A stretch of 64,000 nucleotides of DNA from Corallium rubrum. Its lineage: Eukaryota > Cnidaria > Anthozoa > Scleralcyonacea > Coralliidae. Below the pieces are notes generated by a model. The model saw only the letters and a program-made list of their open reading frames with translations, was not told the origin of the DNA and did no database searches. The stretch is from positions 13,003,927 through 13,067,926 of the forward strand of contig OZ036004.1 of assembly GCA_964035015.1 (NCBI GenBank). The letters run 5' to 3'. This document shows positions 44,351-54,879 of the stretch, in pieces (within the stretch, counting starts at the first letter, position 1; each line of letters starts with the position of its first letter). The position numbers and the translations under genes are program-made.

Positions 44351-44358
44351 CTTGCCAT

Positions 44359-45048
44359 CACTGATCTCTATATAAACTGGATGGGCCATTGGGCCGGATT
44401 TTGCGTGCCAGTTGAATGATGACGTGACCACTACCCAAGATGGCTGCCACTGAAGTTCATAGCTTTCGTAGATTGAAAAGTGAAAACAGACAAAAAGAGT
44501 TATTTTAAGAAAATTTAAACGAATGTAAGGACACAAGAAGTACTTAATAAGGTTTAAGACGTTAATTTCATGCATTTGTTTCTGTTACTGAGCTATAAAA
44601 CCTTTAAATTTCGTTGTTTTTCTTCAGTGCCGACAACGAAGAAACTTCACGATAATATAAACTGAAAAACAGACTATAAAATCTACGAAGAATTCAATTT
44701 CAAGTCTTTTATAGTAATCTTAATGCCTTAACAATATTTCGTGTTGTGCACTTGCCATCTTTTGACTGTATTTGTTGTTAAACAGTGAAAACTAAACGAA
44801 CCGGTATCTGTTGTTTGCTTTACGGCTTTTCCGACTCCCCCGGTACAGCACACATAATATTCCTACCCCCGGATAATCTCACCGTGATGACGTCAAGATT
44901 GCTTATGCTAGTGAACTTTAGGATTGGGAACAAGTTCTAAGGTCGCAATGCGTCATATGTTCCACTACGTAAGATGGCGGCGACTGCCACGAAATGTTTG
45001 ACCGCTGGCAATAGGGAAGGGCCCATCCTGTTTATTTAGAGATCAGTG
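44359..45048. mobile_element. hAT-type MITE, 690 bp
   Basis: Termini CACTGATCTC... and the complementary ...GAGATCAGTG lie between perfect 8-bp duplications CTTGCCAT (44351-44358, 45049-45056), which fit nTnnnnAn. GGATGGGCC has its partner GGCCCATCC inside the right end, and ATGGC(T/G)GC motifs occur in both arms. No transposase. Confidence 0.88.
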
Positions 45049-45056
45049 CTTGCCAT

Positions 45057-45837
45057 TCCCCATGGTATTTAATACGGTGTTAAAGCATTTAACATCTTCG
45101 TCACCTTGTACTTACCCATTTGGTTGGTTAGGTACAAGCTGTAGACCGAGGGGGGCTGGGAGCGCACTGTGGTATTTGGATTCAGGTTAAGATCCGAGGC
45201 AGTGATGTCTTGAACTAACCACCCCACTCGGGATAGCTTGCAACCTATCACACCAACGTAAATTGGTGGAAAGAGAACTTACCATTTGCACCATTGAATG
45301 AAGGGACCAGACGAGTGGTGTGTAAAGGAAGAAGAAAAAAGAAAATTTTCCAAGCAACAGAATGTACGTCTGGCTGCTTGTCGTACGTTTGTCGTACGTA
45401 TGTACGTACGTATGACGTGCCATCGAGCCGTACCAGTCTCCCAATAATGGCCCCCAACGGAACCTACGTCTGCACCAATATAACGAACAACGCGCGGTTA
45501 CCTAGCTGTTAACCTTGGTTATTGCATAACCTCACTAAAAGCAATATTTAAAGAAAGAACATCTTTACAAATGACCTGTAGGTTATGAAAGAGTTTTTTG
45601 AATTAAGAAAACCATGCAGACACTTAAACCGGCTTCATAAATAGAATAAAGGAAATATTTGCAAGCGAATAGTATTTTTATGTCTTACATCTGTCCGGTT
45701 TATATTGTAATTGAGAATATAAATAACGCAAACCTTATTAATGAGAATTAACATGACCTAAGGCAAAGAGGTGGTATGTCCTTACGAATGGTAAAGATCC
45801 AATTGCAGCTACCTCCTATGGGGCTTAAGCTGTTATT
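45057..45837. other. Non-coding stretch with a GTAC-rich cluster
   Basis: At 45378-45420 several CGTACGT(A/T)TG units overlap into short palindromes. Frames on both strands across 45187-45512 are shadows of this composition. No gene is called. Confidence 0.4.
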
Positions 45838-45950
45838 TAATAGATAATTACTGAGGCCAACGGCATTATTGAATATATTGCTGAGGGCGTAGCCCGAAGC
45901 TAGCTGCAATATATTCAATAATGCCGTTTGGCCGAAGTAATTATCTATTA
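45838..45950. repeat. Foldback abutting the tyrosine-recombinase element
   Basis: AATAGATAATTACTGAGGCC at the left and TTGGCCGAAGTAATTATCTA at the right pair as arms, with AATATATTGC/GCAATATATT inside. The TAATTACTGA end resembles the terminus of the adjacent recombinase element. Confidence 0.8.
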
Positions 45951-46235
45951 TAATTACTGACCCGCGTCAAATTCCATTGTTCTCTGTCTGCATTATATCA
46001 ACGATTTCAGGCACCCCATTCCCAAACAATGAACAGGATGTATTGTTTACAATTTCAATAGGAAAGTTTTTGAATATCACTGTCAGAATTTTAGATTAGT
46101 TATAGAATTTGCGTGTTTTGTTTTGTTTTGATTGTTATTGATGATGGACTTTGGAAGAACATTTGCATATTATAAGAGAACAAATAATTTTATTTATTCA
46201 ATTTAGTTAGGCTTAGCTGGTGGCGTGGTATAGAG

Positions 46236-46434
46236 ATGGAAGATTCTTCAGAAGATGAGAGTTTTTATATCACACAGTCGTCGACAAATAAGCGAAAGCT
46301 AAGCGAAGAAAGAGACGTTGACGTTCATGAACTAGCTGTTCTTTTCGAGAATGAGAATGCACAGGAGGGAAGTGAAGAGACTGATGAAGATAGAAAAGGT
46401 ACGGAGCACGTGGCGAATTTAAAATTGTCGAAAG
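46236..46434 (+). CDS. Exon 1 of the tyrosine recombinase-like protein
   Basis: It starts with ATG at 46236 and encodes an acidic, serine-rich leader (MEDSSEDESFYITQSS). A donor GTTGGT at 46435 in phase 1 joins precisely to the exon at 46509, giving an intron of 74 bp. An equally in-phase and better-looking donor, GTACGG at 46399, would shorten the exon by 12 codons and give a 110-bp intron. The intron reading is inferred from splice signals and phase. Confidence 0.65.
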
Positions 46435-46508
46435 GTTGGTTCGCTAGTTTAGTATGTTCTTTTGCTTGTTGAGTTTTTAATGTAATGAAATGTGTCGTTT
46501 GTAACCAG

Positions 46509-47512
46509 GAAATAGATTTCGAAAACCGGTAACGTCGTTGGAGTGCGAAAAGTTCAAACAAAGTTGGACTTCGGAAGCTAGTCGAAAGAAGTGGCGTTGG
46601 GTGTTGAAAACATTTGAAGAGTGGCGGACCGAAAGAAATCATGGTGTGACTAATCTCACCTGTAGTGGAGAACCAGTGATGAACGCAAGCTTAGAAGAAA
46701 TGTCTGTCGATGAATTGGATTATTTCCTGGCACGTTTCGTTGCAGAAGTGAGAAAAGTAGACGGGAAAGAGTATCCCGGCAAGACTATATATGAAATGTT
46801 AAGTAGCATTCAAACGTATTTACGCGTGGAATGTAAGCGTAATGTGACTTTAATTGATAAGACAAGTTGTGTATTTAGAGAGTTAAATTCGGCGTTAAAT
46901 TTTGTATTGAAAGAAAGAGCAGGGCAAGGATTAGGCGTAGAGGTCGCACAAGCTAATTTTATATCGGAAGAGCAAGAAAATTATTTGTGGGAGCACGGTT
47001 TCTTAGGAAGCAGCGGGGCAAGTTTGCTTAGAGATACGTTAGTTTATGTGTTCGGTATACAATTTGCGCTTAGGGCTGGTCAAGAGCATAGAAATTTGAG
47101 AAGTAAAAACTCGCAACTATCCCTACAAGTTGACGAATTTGGGTCTGAATATTTGCAGTATACGGAAGATGTCAGCAAGACGAATAACGGGGGGTTAGCC
47201 CATTTGCGTATCAAAAGAAAAGTTGTTCGGGCATATAAGAATTTAGAAAATCCCCTTCGTTGTCCAGTTGAGCTTTATAAGAAATATTTATCTCATGTTC
47301 CAAAGGAAATCAGCGATAACGCGTTCTATTTGCGAGCTTTGGCAAAGCCAAATGGTGATATTTGGTATTACAAAAAAGCTGTGGGTAGGGAAACGTTAGG
47401 AAATGTGGTGAAAAATATTATGAAGAATGCCGGGTTTGAAGGGCATTTTACAAATCACTCTCTTCGGCGTAGTTGCGCTACAAGATTGTACAATGCGGGA
47501 ATATCAGAATAA
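46509..47512 (+). CDS. Tyrosine recombinase (DUF3504/Crypton-like), truncated by a stop codon
   Basis: After the acceptor AACCAG (46503-46508) the frame encodes about 334 residues. The N-terminal part (FKQSWTSEASRKKWRWVLKTFEEW) looks like the core-binding helix bundle. The catalytic part has the first arginine in FALRAGQEHRNLR and the H-x-x-R box in FTNHSLRRSCATRLYNAG. This is the pattern of the Crypton-derived DUF3504 proteins (ZMYM, QRICH1 and KIAA1958-like). TAA at 47510-47512 falls between the H-x-x-R box and the expected GH and tyrosine, which lie in the same frame just downstream. The encoded protein therefore lacks the nucleophile. Confidence 0.8.
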
Positions 47513-47764
47513 GTTATTCAGGAGACGACTGGTCACCGGTCATCTGATGGGGTTAAGGCGTATAAATGTACTTCGACGTCAATTAAAAGAAAAGCGAGTG
47601 AGATATTACAAGGTTCCGATTTACGTAAGGTTGAAGTGAATACGGAAGGTGAAAAGAAAATATGTTTAAAGAAAAATACTGAAAATGACGTGTCTGACTT
47701 ATGTTGTGATCAATCGCTTGTAATTAATACAGGCTGCACTAAGATCGTTGTGTCGTATAAATGA
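47513..47764 (+). pseudogene. In-frame continuation of the recombinase after the nonsense codon
   Basis: 83 sense codons follow the TAA without another stop, until TGA at 47762. They include VIQETTGHRSSDGVKAY, which supplies the conserved GH and the catalytic tyrosine. A single base change (C to T, from a CAA codon) would account for the stop. The rest of the tail is basic and then acidic without known motifs. Confidence 0.8.
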
Positions 47765-47986
47765 ATGCTTTAAAAATGGTGACTGCCGATATGATGTTAT
47801 TTAGTGCAGATGTTGTGTAATTATATATTTATAATATAAAATATGTCCTGTTTATGGAATTGGGTTCTTATTTTGTTTTGTACAATCGCATAATTTTTTA
47901 TATTGGTAAAATCAAGAGTAAGCTTGTAGATTCATCTAATAATTATGAGGAAGACTGTTTTTAGCTTGTTTTTTTTACTGCTGGGT

Positions 47987-48080
47987 GCAATATTTTTAAT
48001 ATTGCAGTGTGCTAGCAGCAATATTTTTAATATTGCAGTGTGCTGGCTGCAATATTTTTAAAATTGCAGTGTGCCAGTTT
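47987..48080. repeat. 31-bp unit repeated three times
   Basis: The unit GCAATATTTTTAATATTGCAGTGTGCT... starts at 47987, 48018 and 48049. Each contains the palindrome GCAATATT...AATATTGC and can form a hairpin. It sits about 75 bp inside the right TIR of the recombinase element. Confidence 0.9.
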
Positions 48081-48213
48081 AGTACGTTTATAATTACCCC
48101 TGATAATTTCCCCGCTACCAAAAAGGACCGTCGCCGTTTTCCTAAAACAGCCTGAAATCGTTGATATAATGCAGACAGAGAACAATGGAATTTGACGCGG
48201 GTCAGTAATTATA

Positions 48214-49369
48214 TAGGTATCACATTCAAGAATCAAGAGTGCAGTCTCAGTAACCGCTGCTCGTCGCAAAGACAGGTATAGACGAACGATTTCAATTTGA
48301 TTTTTAAACCTTCAAGTTGGTTTTGGTGTTCTTCGTCTTCAAGGTAAGAGTTGTGTTGAATCTTACGTTACTATGTTGTTCAGCGTTTCTTTATTGTTTT
48401 ACCAGGCAAAGGTGTCTAGTTATGCGCTTATCCTTATCTTTAGCTTTATGCTAAATTACATTCAGGCAAAAAACGTTTATAACTTGCCTACTGGACATGC
48501 TTTCTAGTATATTTGTGCGCATCTCTTCGTTTTACTTAAGCCCTTTGCCAACTATTCAGTAGACTTTTTGCCCGGCACAAGCTACATAGAGAAGTTCGAA
48601 GTTGGGCTATATTATTATATTGCCTGTATGGTTATACATAAATTATGATAACATATTTTTGTGCCCGTGATTCCGATTTTTGTTTACTTCGCATGCGTAT
48701 TGGACGTTTGTGGCGCGACCTAGCGGGATTTTCCTTGCTCGTCACTGAATTAAATTCGTCGCATAAAACGAATTCGAGTTTACGTCGACTTGTCGACGAA
48801 GCTAACTATGAATTAAATTCGTCTGAATGAAATGCGACGTATGAACCAGGCCTAATCCTTGGCTTAATACAGTTTACACTGATATGAAACTAAGAGTCAA
48901 ATATCTACATTTGGTCTGTACTCATCACGCGTTTCGGTTATAATTGTTCGCACCTCTCCGCTTCTGAAAATAATTGCTATTTTCACCAAGTAAATAGTTA
49001 TCTGCTCTATATATATGAAGTCACAAGTTACTGGAGTAAGTTCGTATGAGGCTATTATAGTGTCGTCAAACTAAAGATCGCGACGATCAAGTTAGGATAC
49101 AAATGACCGCCAATATCTGGTCGTCTGATATCCCAGTTACAGTACGTAATTTTGGTGTTTGATTGCACACTTATGGGGCTACGAGATTGAACGCTTAAAC
49201 GCCACAAAATATTCCTTATCGTATAATACCACGCGGTGGCGCATTAGGTTTGAATGTTTCACCCGAAGTGCATGTTGTTATAATAAACACATCCTTCCGA
49301 CTTTTTGGGAAATCACCTTTTGATAATTATCTCTGTTAATTCCCACAATTCTGCTTCTAGTGTTATGAA
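48214..49369. other. Non-coding stretch
   Basis: No gene is recognised. Around 48745-48830 ATTAAATTCGTC is repeated with inverted TTTACGTCGACTTGTCGACG sequence, probably a small decayed repeat. Confidence 0.35.
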
Positions 49370-49543
49370 CTACGAGCGTTTTCATCTTACGTCGCGGCGG
49401 CCATATTGGTGTGCCAGAGCAGTGGGATGGCGGCCGTGTTGGTGTACGGTGTGGGAATTGGCTCTTTCTTGTTCAAATATTTCGTATTGTTTCACCACCC
49501 CAGTGGGCCACTGATCGCGTGAGAGCAAACGCTCTATACTATC
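49370..49543. mobile_element. MITE, copy 2 of the 29859 family
   Basis: It shares GCGTTTTCATCTTACGTC, GCGGCCATATTGGTGT, GGGAATTGGCTCTTTCTTGT and AATATTTCGTATTG with 29859-30026. Its ends are more diverged. Confidence 0.65.
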
Positions 49544-50167
49544 CGTCCAGCATTGCTCAGCCATTTGGTGTTGCAGGCGTATGGCAATTTGCAAGCGATG
49601 TAATTTTAAAGCTTGCACCGTATTGTTAAACCTTGCGATCTAATCTGTATTTTGCACGCAATGTTTTACACTTTTTGGTATGTCCGGTTACTGATAGGAT
49701 TACTCGCCTGTGGGTCAGGGCGGCTTTTCTGTACTGCCACAGTTGTTGGTGTGCAGGATATTTGAGATAAATTAGATTATTAAGATTCAAGAGATTACAA
49801 CAGCGGCGACGTGACGCCATCAACAATTTTAAAGTAAGCCATTTTGCCGCAGTTGTCTTATTACAATACAGGTTGGCATTTCTGTAGATCATTGCCAGGC
49901 AGAAACTGGTAAGAATACGGGAGCGGCCCTCAAACACTTTTCGATTTCAATTAGCACTCTAGGACTGACTAGCCAAGACGGTTGCACGATATGACTATTA
50001 ATTTTATGCTTATTAAAGGAAAAAAGCGGCCATGCTATTCTATACTACGGAAGTTTGAAGGTGTTTGTTTTCTCTCAAGGCGGTAGGGCAAAAGCAATCT
50101 ATGATCCAACTGTTTTATTATACAATAACCGCTCTCTGTTTTTCGCGTCATTTGAACTTATTTAGTT
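49544..50167. other. Non-coding stretch
   Basis: No gene or clear repeat was recognised. Confidence 0.35.
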
Positions 50168-50247
50168 CTTAATAAATTCAATCTAGATTTTACAGGAATT
50201 TTAATGTCTTAATAAATTCAATCTAGATTTTACAGGAAATTTTACTA
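50168..50247. repeat. 40-bp direct repeat, two copies
   Basis: CTTAATAAATTCAATCTAGA begins at 50168 and again at 50208, each followed by TTTTACAGGAA. Confidence 0.9.
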
Positions 50248-50879
50248 TCATATACTTTTGTCTCAATAATAAATAGGGATTTAAGATCATCTACGACGTC
50301 AACTCAACGACGATGTCCTTTAAACAAAATAATTATTTTTGTAAAACAAAGAGACTGAATAATTGTGAGTCCTAATGTCCCTAATTCGCCGTAGCCTGTT
50401 GTTCTCGTTCCTCACTTTACGGTGCGGTATCGTTCCAGCACTTGTTGGCCGTTAGCTTTATGGCGTTTGTCCTCAACTGAGGTTTACTTATTAACAGATT
50501 TTGGCCACCCAAGGGCCGGCGACGTTGCGACATTAGCTGTCTGCCATGCTTGTCTCTGCAAAGTAAAATTTATATTCCTTCACGTTTCTCTCAATCTACT
50601 AAAAGTTTTGCTTTACTATCATCATTATTATTACTACTACTACTACTACTACTATCATTCAGTTACTATTATTTGATTATTGTTATTATTATTGTTGTTA
50701 TTATTATCATAAATTTATTACTGTAAAGGTAACTACATATCTTTTGTCTTTGCGCATTCAACGAGGCATAATTGTTTGTTATTCATGAAGCTTACATGTT
50801 GTTATTCAGGCTTCATTGCAAGTTTTGACTAAGGCTTTGCCCTCTCCTTGTTGTGATGACTTTGCTACCACGGCATTAA
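50248..50879. other. Non-coding stretch with a (TAC)n/(TAT)n tract
   Basis: A short simple repeat (ACTACTACTACTACT and TTATTATT runs) lies at about 50620-50710. No gene. Confidence 0.4.
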
Positions 50880-51099
50880 CCCTGTATAGTCCATTGGCCA
50901 CTTTAAGAATTTTATTCTGGCTAACGCCACACGATTTTATTCAGCATATGGGAGGGTCTTGGGCTATAAGAGGTTGAACAACAATGTCGCGCTTTCTCCT
51001 TGGCCCTGTGTAGTCCATTGGCCACTTTAAGAGTTTTGTTCTGGCTGACGCCAAACGATTTTATTCAGCATATGGGAAGGTCTTGGGCTGGAAGGGGTT
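50880..51099. repeat. 124-bp tandem duplication
   Basis: The segment from CCCTGT(A/G)TAGTCCATTGG through CAGCATATGGGA(G/A)GGTCT is present twice, offset by 124 bp, with a handful of differences. Confidence 0.85.
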
Positions 51100-51337
51100 A
51101 ATTAATTATGGAAAAGCAATCCTTTGTCTTCGACAAAGAAATCCTTTGTCTTCTTCTAAATTTCCCGCTTGCATATATTTTCCTTCATCAACATGCACGG
51201 GAAAATTAGATGAAACTTCTCTGATCAACCGTGTAAATTTCCTGTCGGTAAGATTCTCAAAGTTTTCCGGCCCGAGGCCTTTTACAAATCTTCCCGGGGC
51301 AATGGGGAAATTTAATCGATAATTTCCATCAAGTCAT

Positions 51338-51339
51338 GT

Positions 51340-51391
<52 letters not shown>
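51338..51391. repeat. (TA)n microsatellite
   Basis: Pure TA run directly beside the hammerhead-like motif at 51393-51442. A second run is at 51520-51571. Confidence 0.95.
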
Positions 51392-51392
<1 letters not shown>

Positions 51393-51395
<3 letters not shown>

Positions 51396-51442
51396 CAATC
51401 TACAGACACGTGTTTTGCTGTACTACAGCTCATCAGTGGAAC
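51393..51442 (-). ncRNA. Hammerhead ribozyme motif with one core change
   Basis: Minus strand: CTGATGA, perfect stem II GCUGU/ACAGC with loop AGU, then AAAA instead of GAAA, stem III palindrome ACACGUGU, cleavage-site UC. Stem I forms from CA/UG and GUUC/GAAC around a bulge. The G12-to-A change should damage catalysis. It is flanked by (TA)n, as in other Penelope terminal repeats here. Confidence 0.5.
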
Positions 51443-51519
51443 AATCTGAATGAATTTCATCAATTACTTATACACATGCGATCGTCGGTGACAACCGCAT
51501 GTGGGACAGCACCGGTGAA

Positions 51520-51571
<52 letters not shown>
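51520..51571. repeat. (TA)n microsatellite
   Basis: Pure TA run lying between two hammerhead-type motifs. Confidence 0.95.
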
Positions 51572-51574
<3 letters not shown>

Positions 51575-51656
51575 GGATAAAACAGTCGTTTACAATAGAC
51601 AAGAGAGTGCTCGGTACCTTTGGAGGTAAGGCAAGATAGATTTTTAAAAAATAAAC

Positions 51657-51699
51657 GTTGCTACTCCGAGTTTCGCGCGTTAAGCGATCATCAGGCAAC
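51657..51699 (-). ncRNA. Hammerhead ribozyme motif with intact core
   Basis: Minus strand: stem I GUUGC/GCAAC (five pairs), CTGATGA, stem II CGC/GCG with a U-C mismatch at its base, GAAA, stem III ACU(C)/(G)AGU with a tiny loop, cleavage-site UA. All conserved core positions agree with the type I minimal hammerheads of Penelope-like elements. The weak stem II is the main doubt. Confidence 0.6.
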
Positions 51700-51719
51700 T
51701 GAAAAAGTTTCACTTTAGT

Positions 51720-52202
51720 TTCTGGTTATATTGTGTGACACGCGTGAGATCGCACACAGCACAAAAAGAACAATACTCTTACGTATTCTGGTGTCTATAC
51801 TCTTCGGAATAAAACACATATTCGTAACGGTATTCCGGCAATTAGGAATATTGATTAGAATACACGTAATATTCCGCCGTATATCCAGTGCGAATATCGT
51901 ATAAATATATGACACGTATTAACCCATTTTTCGAGCCTGAATACTTCAGAAATATTGAAGAGGCCCTCATGCACAACTTTTGCAGATGACATATATAATA
52001 TTTGTCCCGAAGTCTTAATAGGAGTTGACGCAGTGCGCGGAAAATCTCGACTTCTATACTCGTTCAATTTTACTGTATAGTCAATAATTTCATATCTGAC
52101 TTATAATCAGATTGAGTATGGTTTAATGCCAAAGATATTACCTGTCATACAATTTTGCAGTTAACAACTTTCCTCTCCTGCATCTTGGTAAATGGGATAG
52201 AT
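51720..52202. other. Non-coding stretch
   Basis: No gene recognised. It contains the 7-bp target copy GATAGAT (52196-52202) of the following MITE. Confidence 0.4.
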
Positions 52203-52493
52203 CATAGTCAATCGAGATATGGTCTGGAAACTCAGCTAAAGTCTTCGATCTATCTTTTTGTTCGCCTTTATGCATTTTTGTGCACGGTCACTGAACACAT
52301 TGTATTTTAGTATAATGAACGAATTGTCCCATAGCAACGTTTCAGTTCAATCACTCAACCGTGCTATTTAAATATTAATCAACCTAAAACAAAGGATGTG
52401 CACGGTGTAAGGTACGGTTCAACATAAAATCACAGCTCATTATAGGCGCTTTGAAGTTTGCCGAGTTTCCAGACCATATCTCGATTGACTATG
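52203..52493. mobile_element. MITE, 291 bp (family copy 2)
   Basis: It matches 34730-35026 end to end with a few small differences (the left copy has an extra GTGCACG unit). Flanking direct repeats are GATAGAT (52196-52202, 52494-52500), or GATAGATC if an 8-bp duplication is assumed. Confidence 0.9.
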
Positions 52494-52500
52494 GATAGAT

Positions 52501-53267
52501 CTTAGCATGTACAGTACATCAGGTCTTTCAATAAAAAACATCTACACGAGGGGTGTTTGTTTCTGAGTGGTTACATAATTAATGTATATACATACATTAA
52601 TTAATACCTGATTAAGACTGGCCAGCTTCGATTCTTGTTAGGTGCAGGCATAAATTGATTAATAAAAAAATTCACCTGGGCTGCATTTCACCTGGGCCGA
52701 CGTCAATTTCATTTGAATTCTTATCAATTTCGTTTACTGTCTTAGCTTTTGTATATTTTCAATAGAATTTAAAAAACCCTGAACATGACGTCAATGGCGG
52801 AAAATGACGTACTCTGCACTTATTAAAAGGGTCTATGGGATATATTTTGAAATTCTTTGATGCGAATTCACTAGTCCAGCGATGCATGCATGTGTCTAAA
52901 CTTACTTTTTTAGCACATGTATGAACACAAATGTGAACAATGCAGTAGACAAATTATTATTATTACGTACAAATGTTGAATTAACTGTGAGACAATGACG
53001 AAGTCCCAAGTCTACGGGATGAAAGTTCAGTTAAAAAAGTTAAAAACAGTAATTTGAAATAGGTCTTGCGGATAGAAATGACGTTTGCTTATTTTAATAT
53101 ATAATAGAATATTAGAATATTTAATTATTTTCTATTGGAGAACTTAGAACGCTTTTGAATTAATTAATTTTTTTTCATTGTCAATTTTATTTTCTGGGAT
53201 TTGAGCACTTATGATAGTATAAACAGCAATTCTTCAGCTAATTTTAATTTTTAAACATTGTATAATT
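52501..53267. other. Non-coding stretch
   Basis: A palindromic TTAATGTATATACATACATTAA lies at about 52576-52600. No gene. Confidence 0.4.
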
Positions 53268-53636
53268 AACAATTAGACAACGAGCCCGAGTTTTCTATGA
53301 TCGAGATCTCGCCCATAGAAAACGAGGGCGAGCTGTCCAATCATAGATAATTGATGGGGAACTGGATAGGAAACTTACGAAACCAGAAACGATGTTTGCA
53401 CAACTTGCTATGGCAATTATTCACTTATAAGGGGCTAATACACCTAACTGGTGGTCCCACATGGCCAACATCAGACACTGCTGAACTTACGTGATATTAC
53501 ACTATTGTTAATTTCAGCAATAGCTGATCCTAACTGCTTATAAGTGTATAATTACCATAGCAAGTTGTGCAAACGTCGTTTCCGGTTTTGTAAGTTTCCT
53601 ATCCAGTTCCTCTTCCATTATCTATGATCTAATTGT
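53268..53636. mobile_element. TIR element (~370 bp) with a smaller foldback inside its left arm
   Basis: The left arm CAATTAGA...TCATAGATAATT...GAACTGGATAGGAAACTTAC is complemented by the right arm ending TAATTGTTTTAG. CAACTTGCTATGG and CTTATAAG are also mirrored. The left arm alone is interrupted at 53275-53338 by a 64-bp foldback (GAGCCCGAGTTTTCTATG with its partner). Confidence 0.8.
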
Positions 53637-53706
53637 TTTAGTATAAATTTACTAACAAAAGTTAAATTAAAGTCTCGACCATAACGTATTCTTTGAGCTC
53701 GTTTAA

Positions 53707-54288
53707 TACATTTTTAACTGCCAACAACAAACGTCCAACAGTCATTTCGGATATCTCCTTGGTCCACTCCCGTAAGTAACTGATGGAAAAGTAAAGTTTT
53801 CTTGCATAATTTAGAATGGCTTTTCATGTACAATATTGAAACAATATATATCCACTCATTTGATTTGTGAAAGTGACAAAAAGTTGAAAGAAACACTCAA
53901 TTTAGCATATAGTTTACATCACGAAATCTTGACAACAGCAAGCGTAATTTTGAAATGTGTTTTGTTTGCAGTTATTTTGTTTTAAACGAACACAGATAAA
54001 CAATTTAACGATCTACCATTAATAATTTCCATTCTAACCATTTTCTATCCGTTTCTGTTTTCTGTAGAACTTATTGCTTTGCCTAAATGTTCAATTTCTT
54101 CTTTCATTTGCCCACTCCGTTATAATTTCGGCGCCATTGTTGCTTAACAGAAGAACCGCTGGATCTAATGATCATTGCTCGTGTAGTCGTGGTATACTAC
54201 GCATTTGGTCATTGATCAATTTCGTTAAAAGAAGGCTTTTCATTGGCTTATCGCCAGAGGTTGCTATCAGCGGATAGAAACTCCTGCG
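53707..54288. repeat. Dispersed repeat, copy 2 (inverted relative to 19087-19653)
   Basis: This is the reverse complement of the 19.1-19.65 kb repeat. It differs by substitutions and short indels, such as an inserted ACTACACGA near 54180. Confidence 0.7.
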
Positions 54289-54879
54289 ATAGCCAATGAA
54301 ATTCAAGAATTTGTGATAGAAACTTGTAAATTTATAGTAATTATTTTTATAAACTGGTGTATATATTTAGAATCCATCAATAAAGAATATTGAACTAACA
54401 TCAATTATTACAGTACTTAACTTATTAATTAAATGTGATCATGCATGGGTTTCGATATTTGAAATGGGACAAAAAATGGGTGAAATTCTTGAAAAATGTA
54501 AATCTATTGTTATCCAGTAACTTTTAATATGACCTAATTAGTTCCGTGATTATTTAAATATTAAAATATGTAGATTCGATCCCATTCTCTCTTTTTTGCC
54601 CCTTATCCCGCAAGCTCAAGGAACACCCGTCACACATCGCGAAATATTCAAACCATATACTAACATATTCCCTAAAATATCATTTACAAATATTTTTTTG
54701 TATTCTGAGGTATTCTGAATACAAAAAGAAGAATACCTAAGAATTTGTTTGAATATCACGAGTATTTCGCGTAGTATTCTGACATACAGTGTATAGACAT
54801 CACAATATCCGCCTTTTCATGCAGTGCAGCACACGTGACCGCACGCGCGAAATTGCGTGAGATGAGTTCGAGAGCCTGT
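54289..54879. other. Non-coding stretch
   Basis: No gene recognised. GAATATT/AATATTC-like short repeats at about 54640-54770. Confidence 0.35.

Larger units (their letters stand above)
45949..48213 (+). mobile_element. Tyrosine-recombinase element with perfect 64-bp terminal inverted repeats
   Basis: 45949-46012 and 48150-48213 are exact reverse complements (start TATAATTACTGACCCGCG, inner end CGATTTCAGGC). Between them lies one plus-strand gene with the DUF3504/Crypton type of tyrosine recombinase and, near the right end, a 31-bp tandem repeat. The immediate flanks share no convincing duplication. Tyrosine-recombinase transposons of the Crypton type are not normally described with long TIRs. 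Confidence 0.75.

Noticed and set aside
45187..45512. Frames on both strands around the GTAC cluster
   Set aside because: Composition-driven shadows of repeated CGTACGTA sequence.
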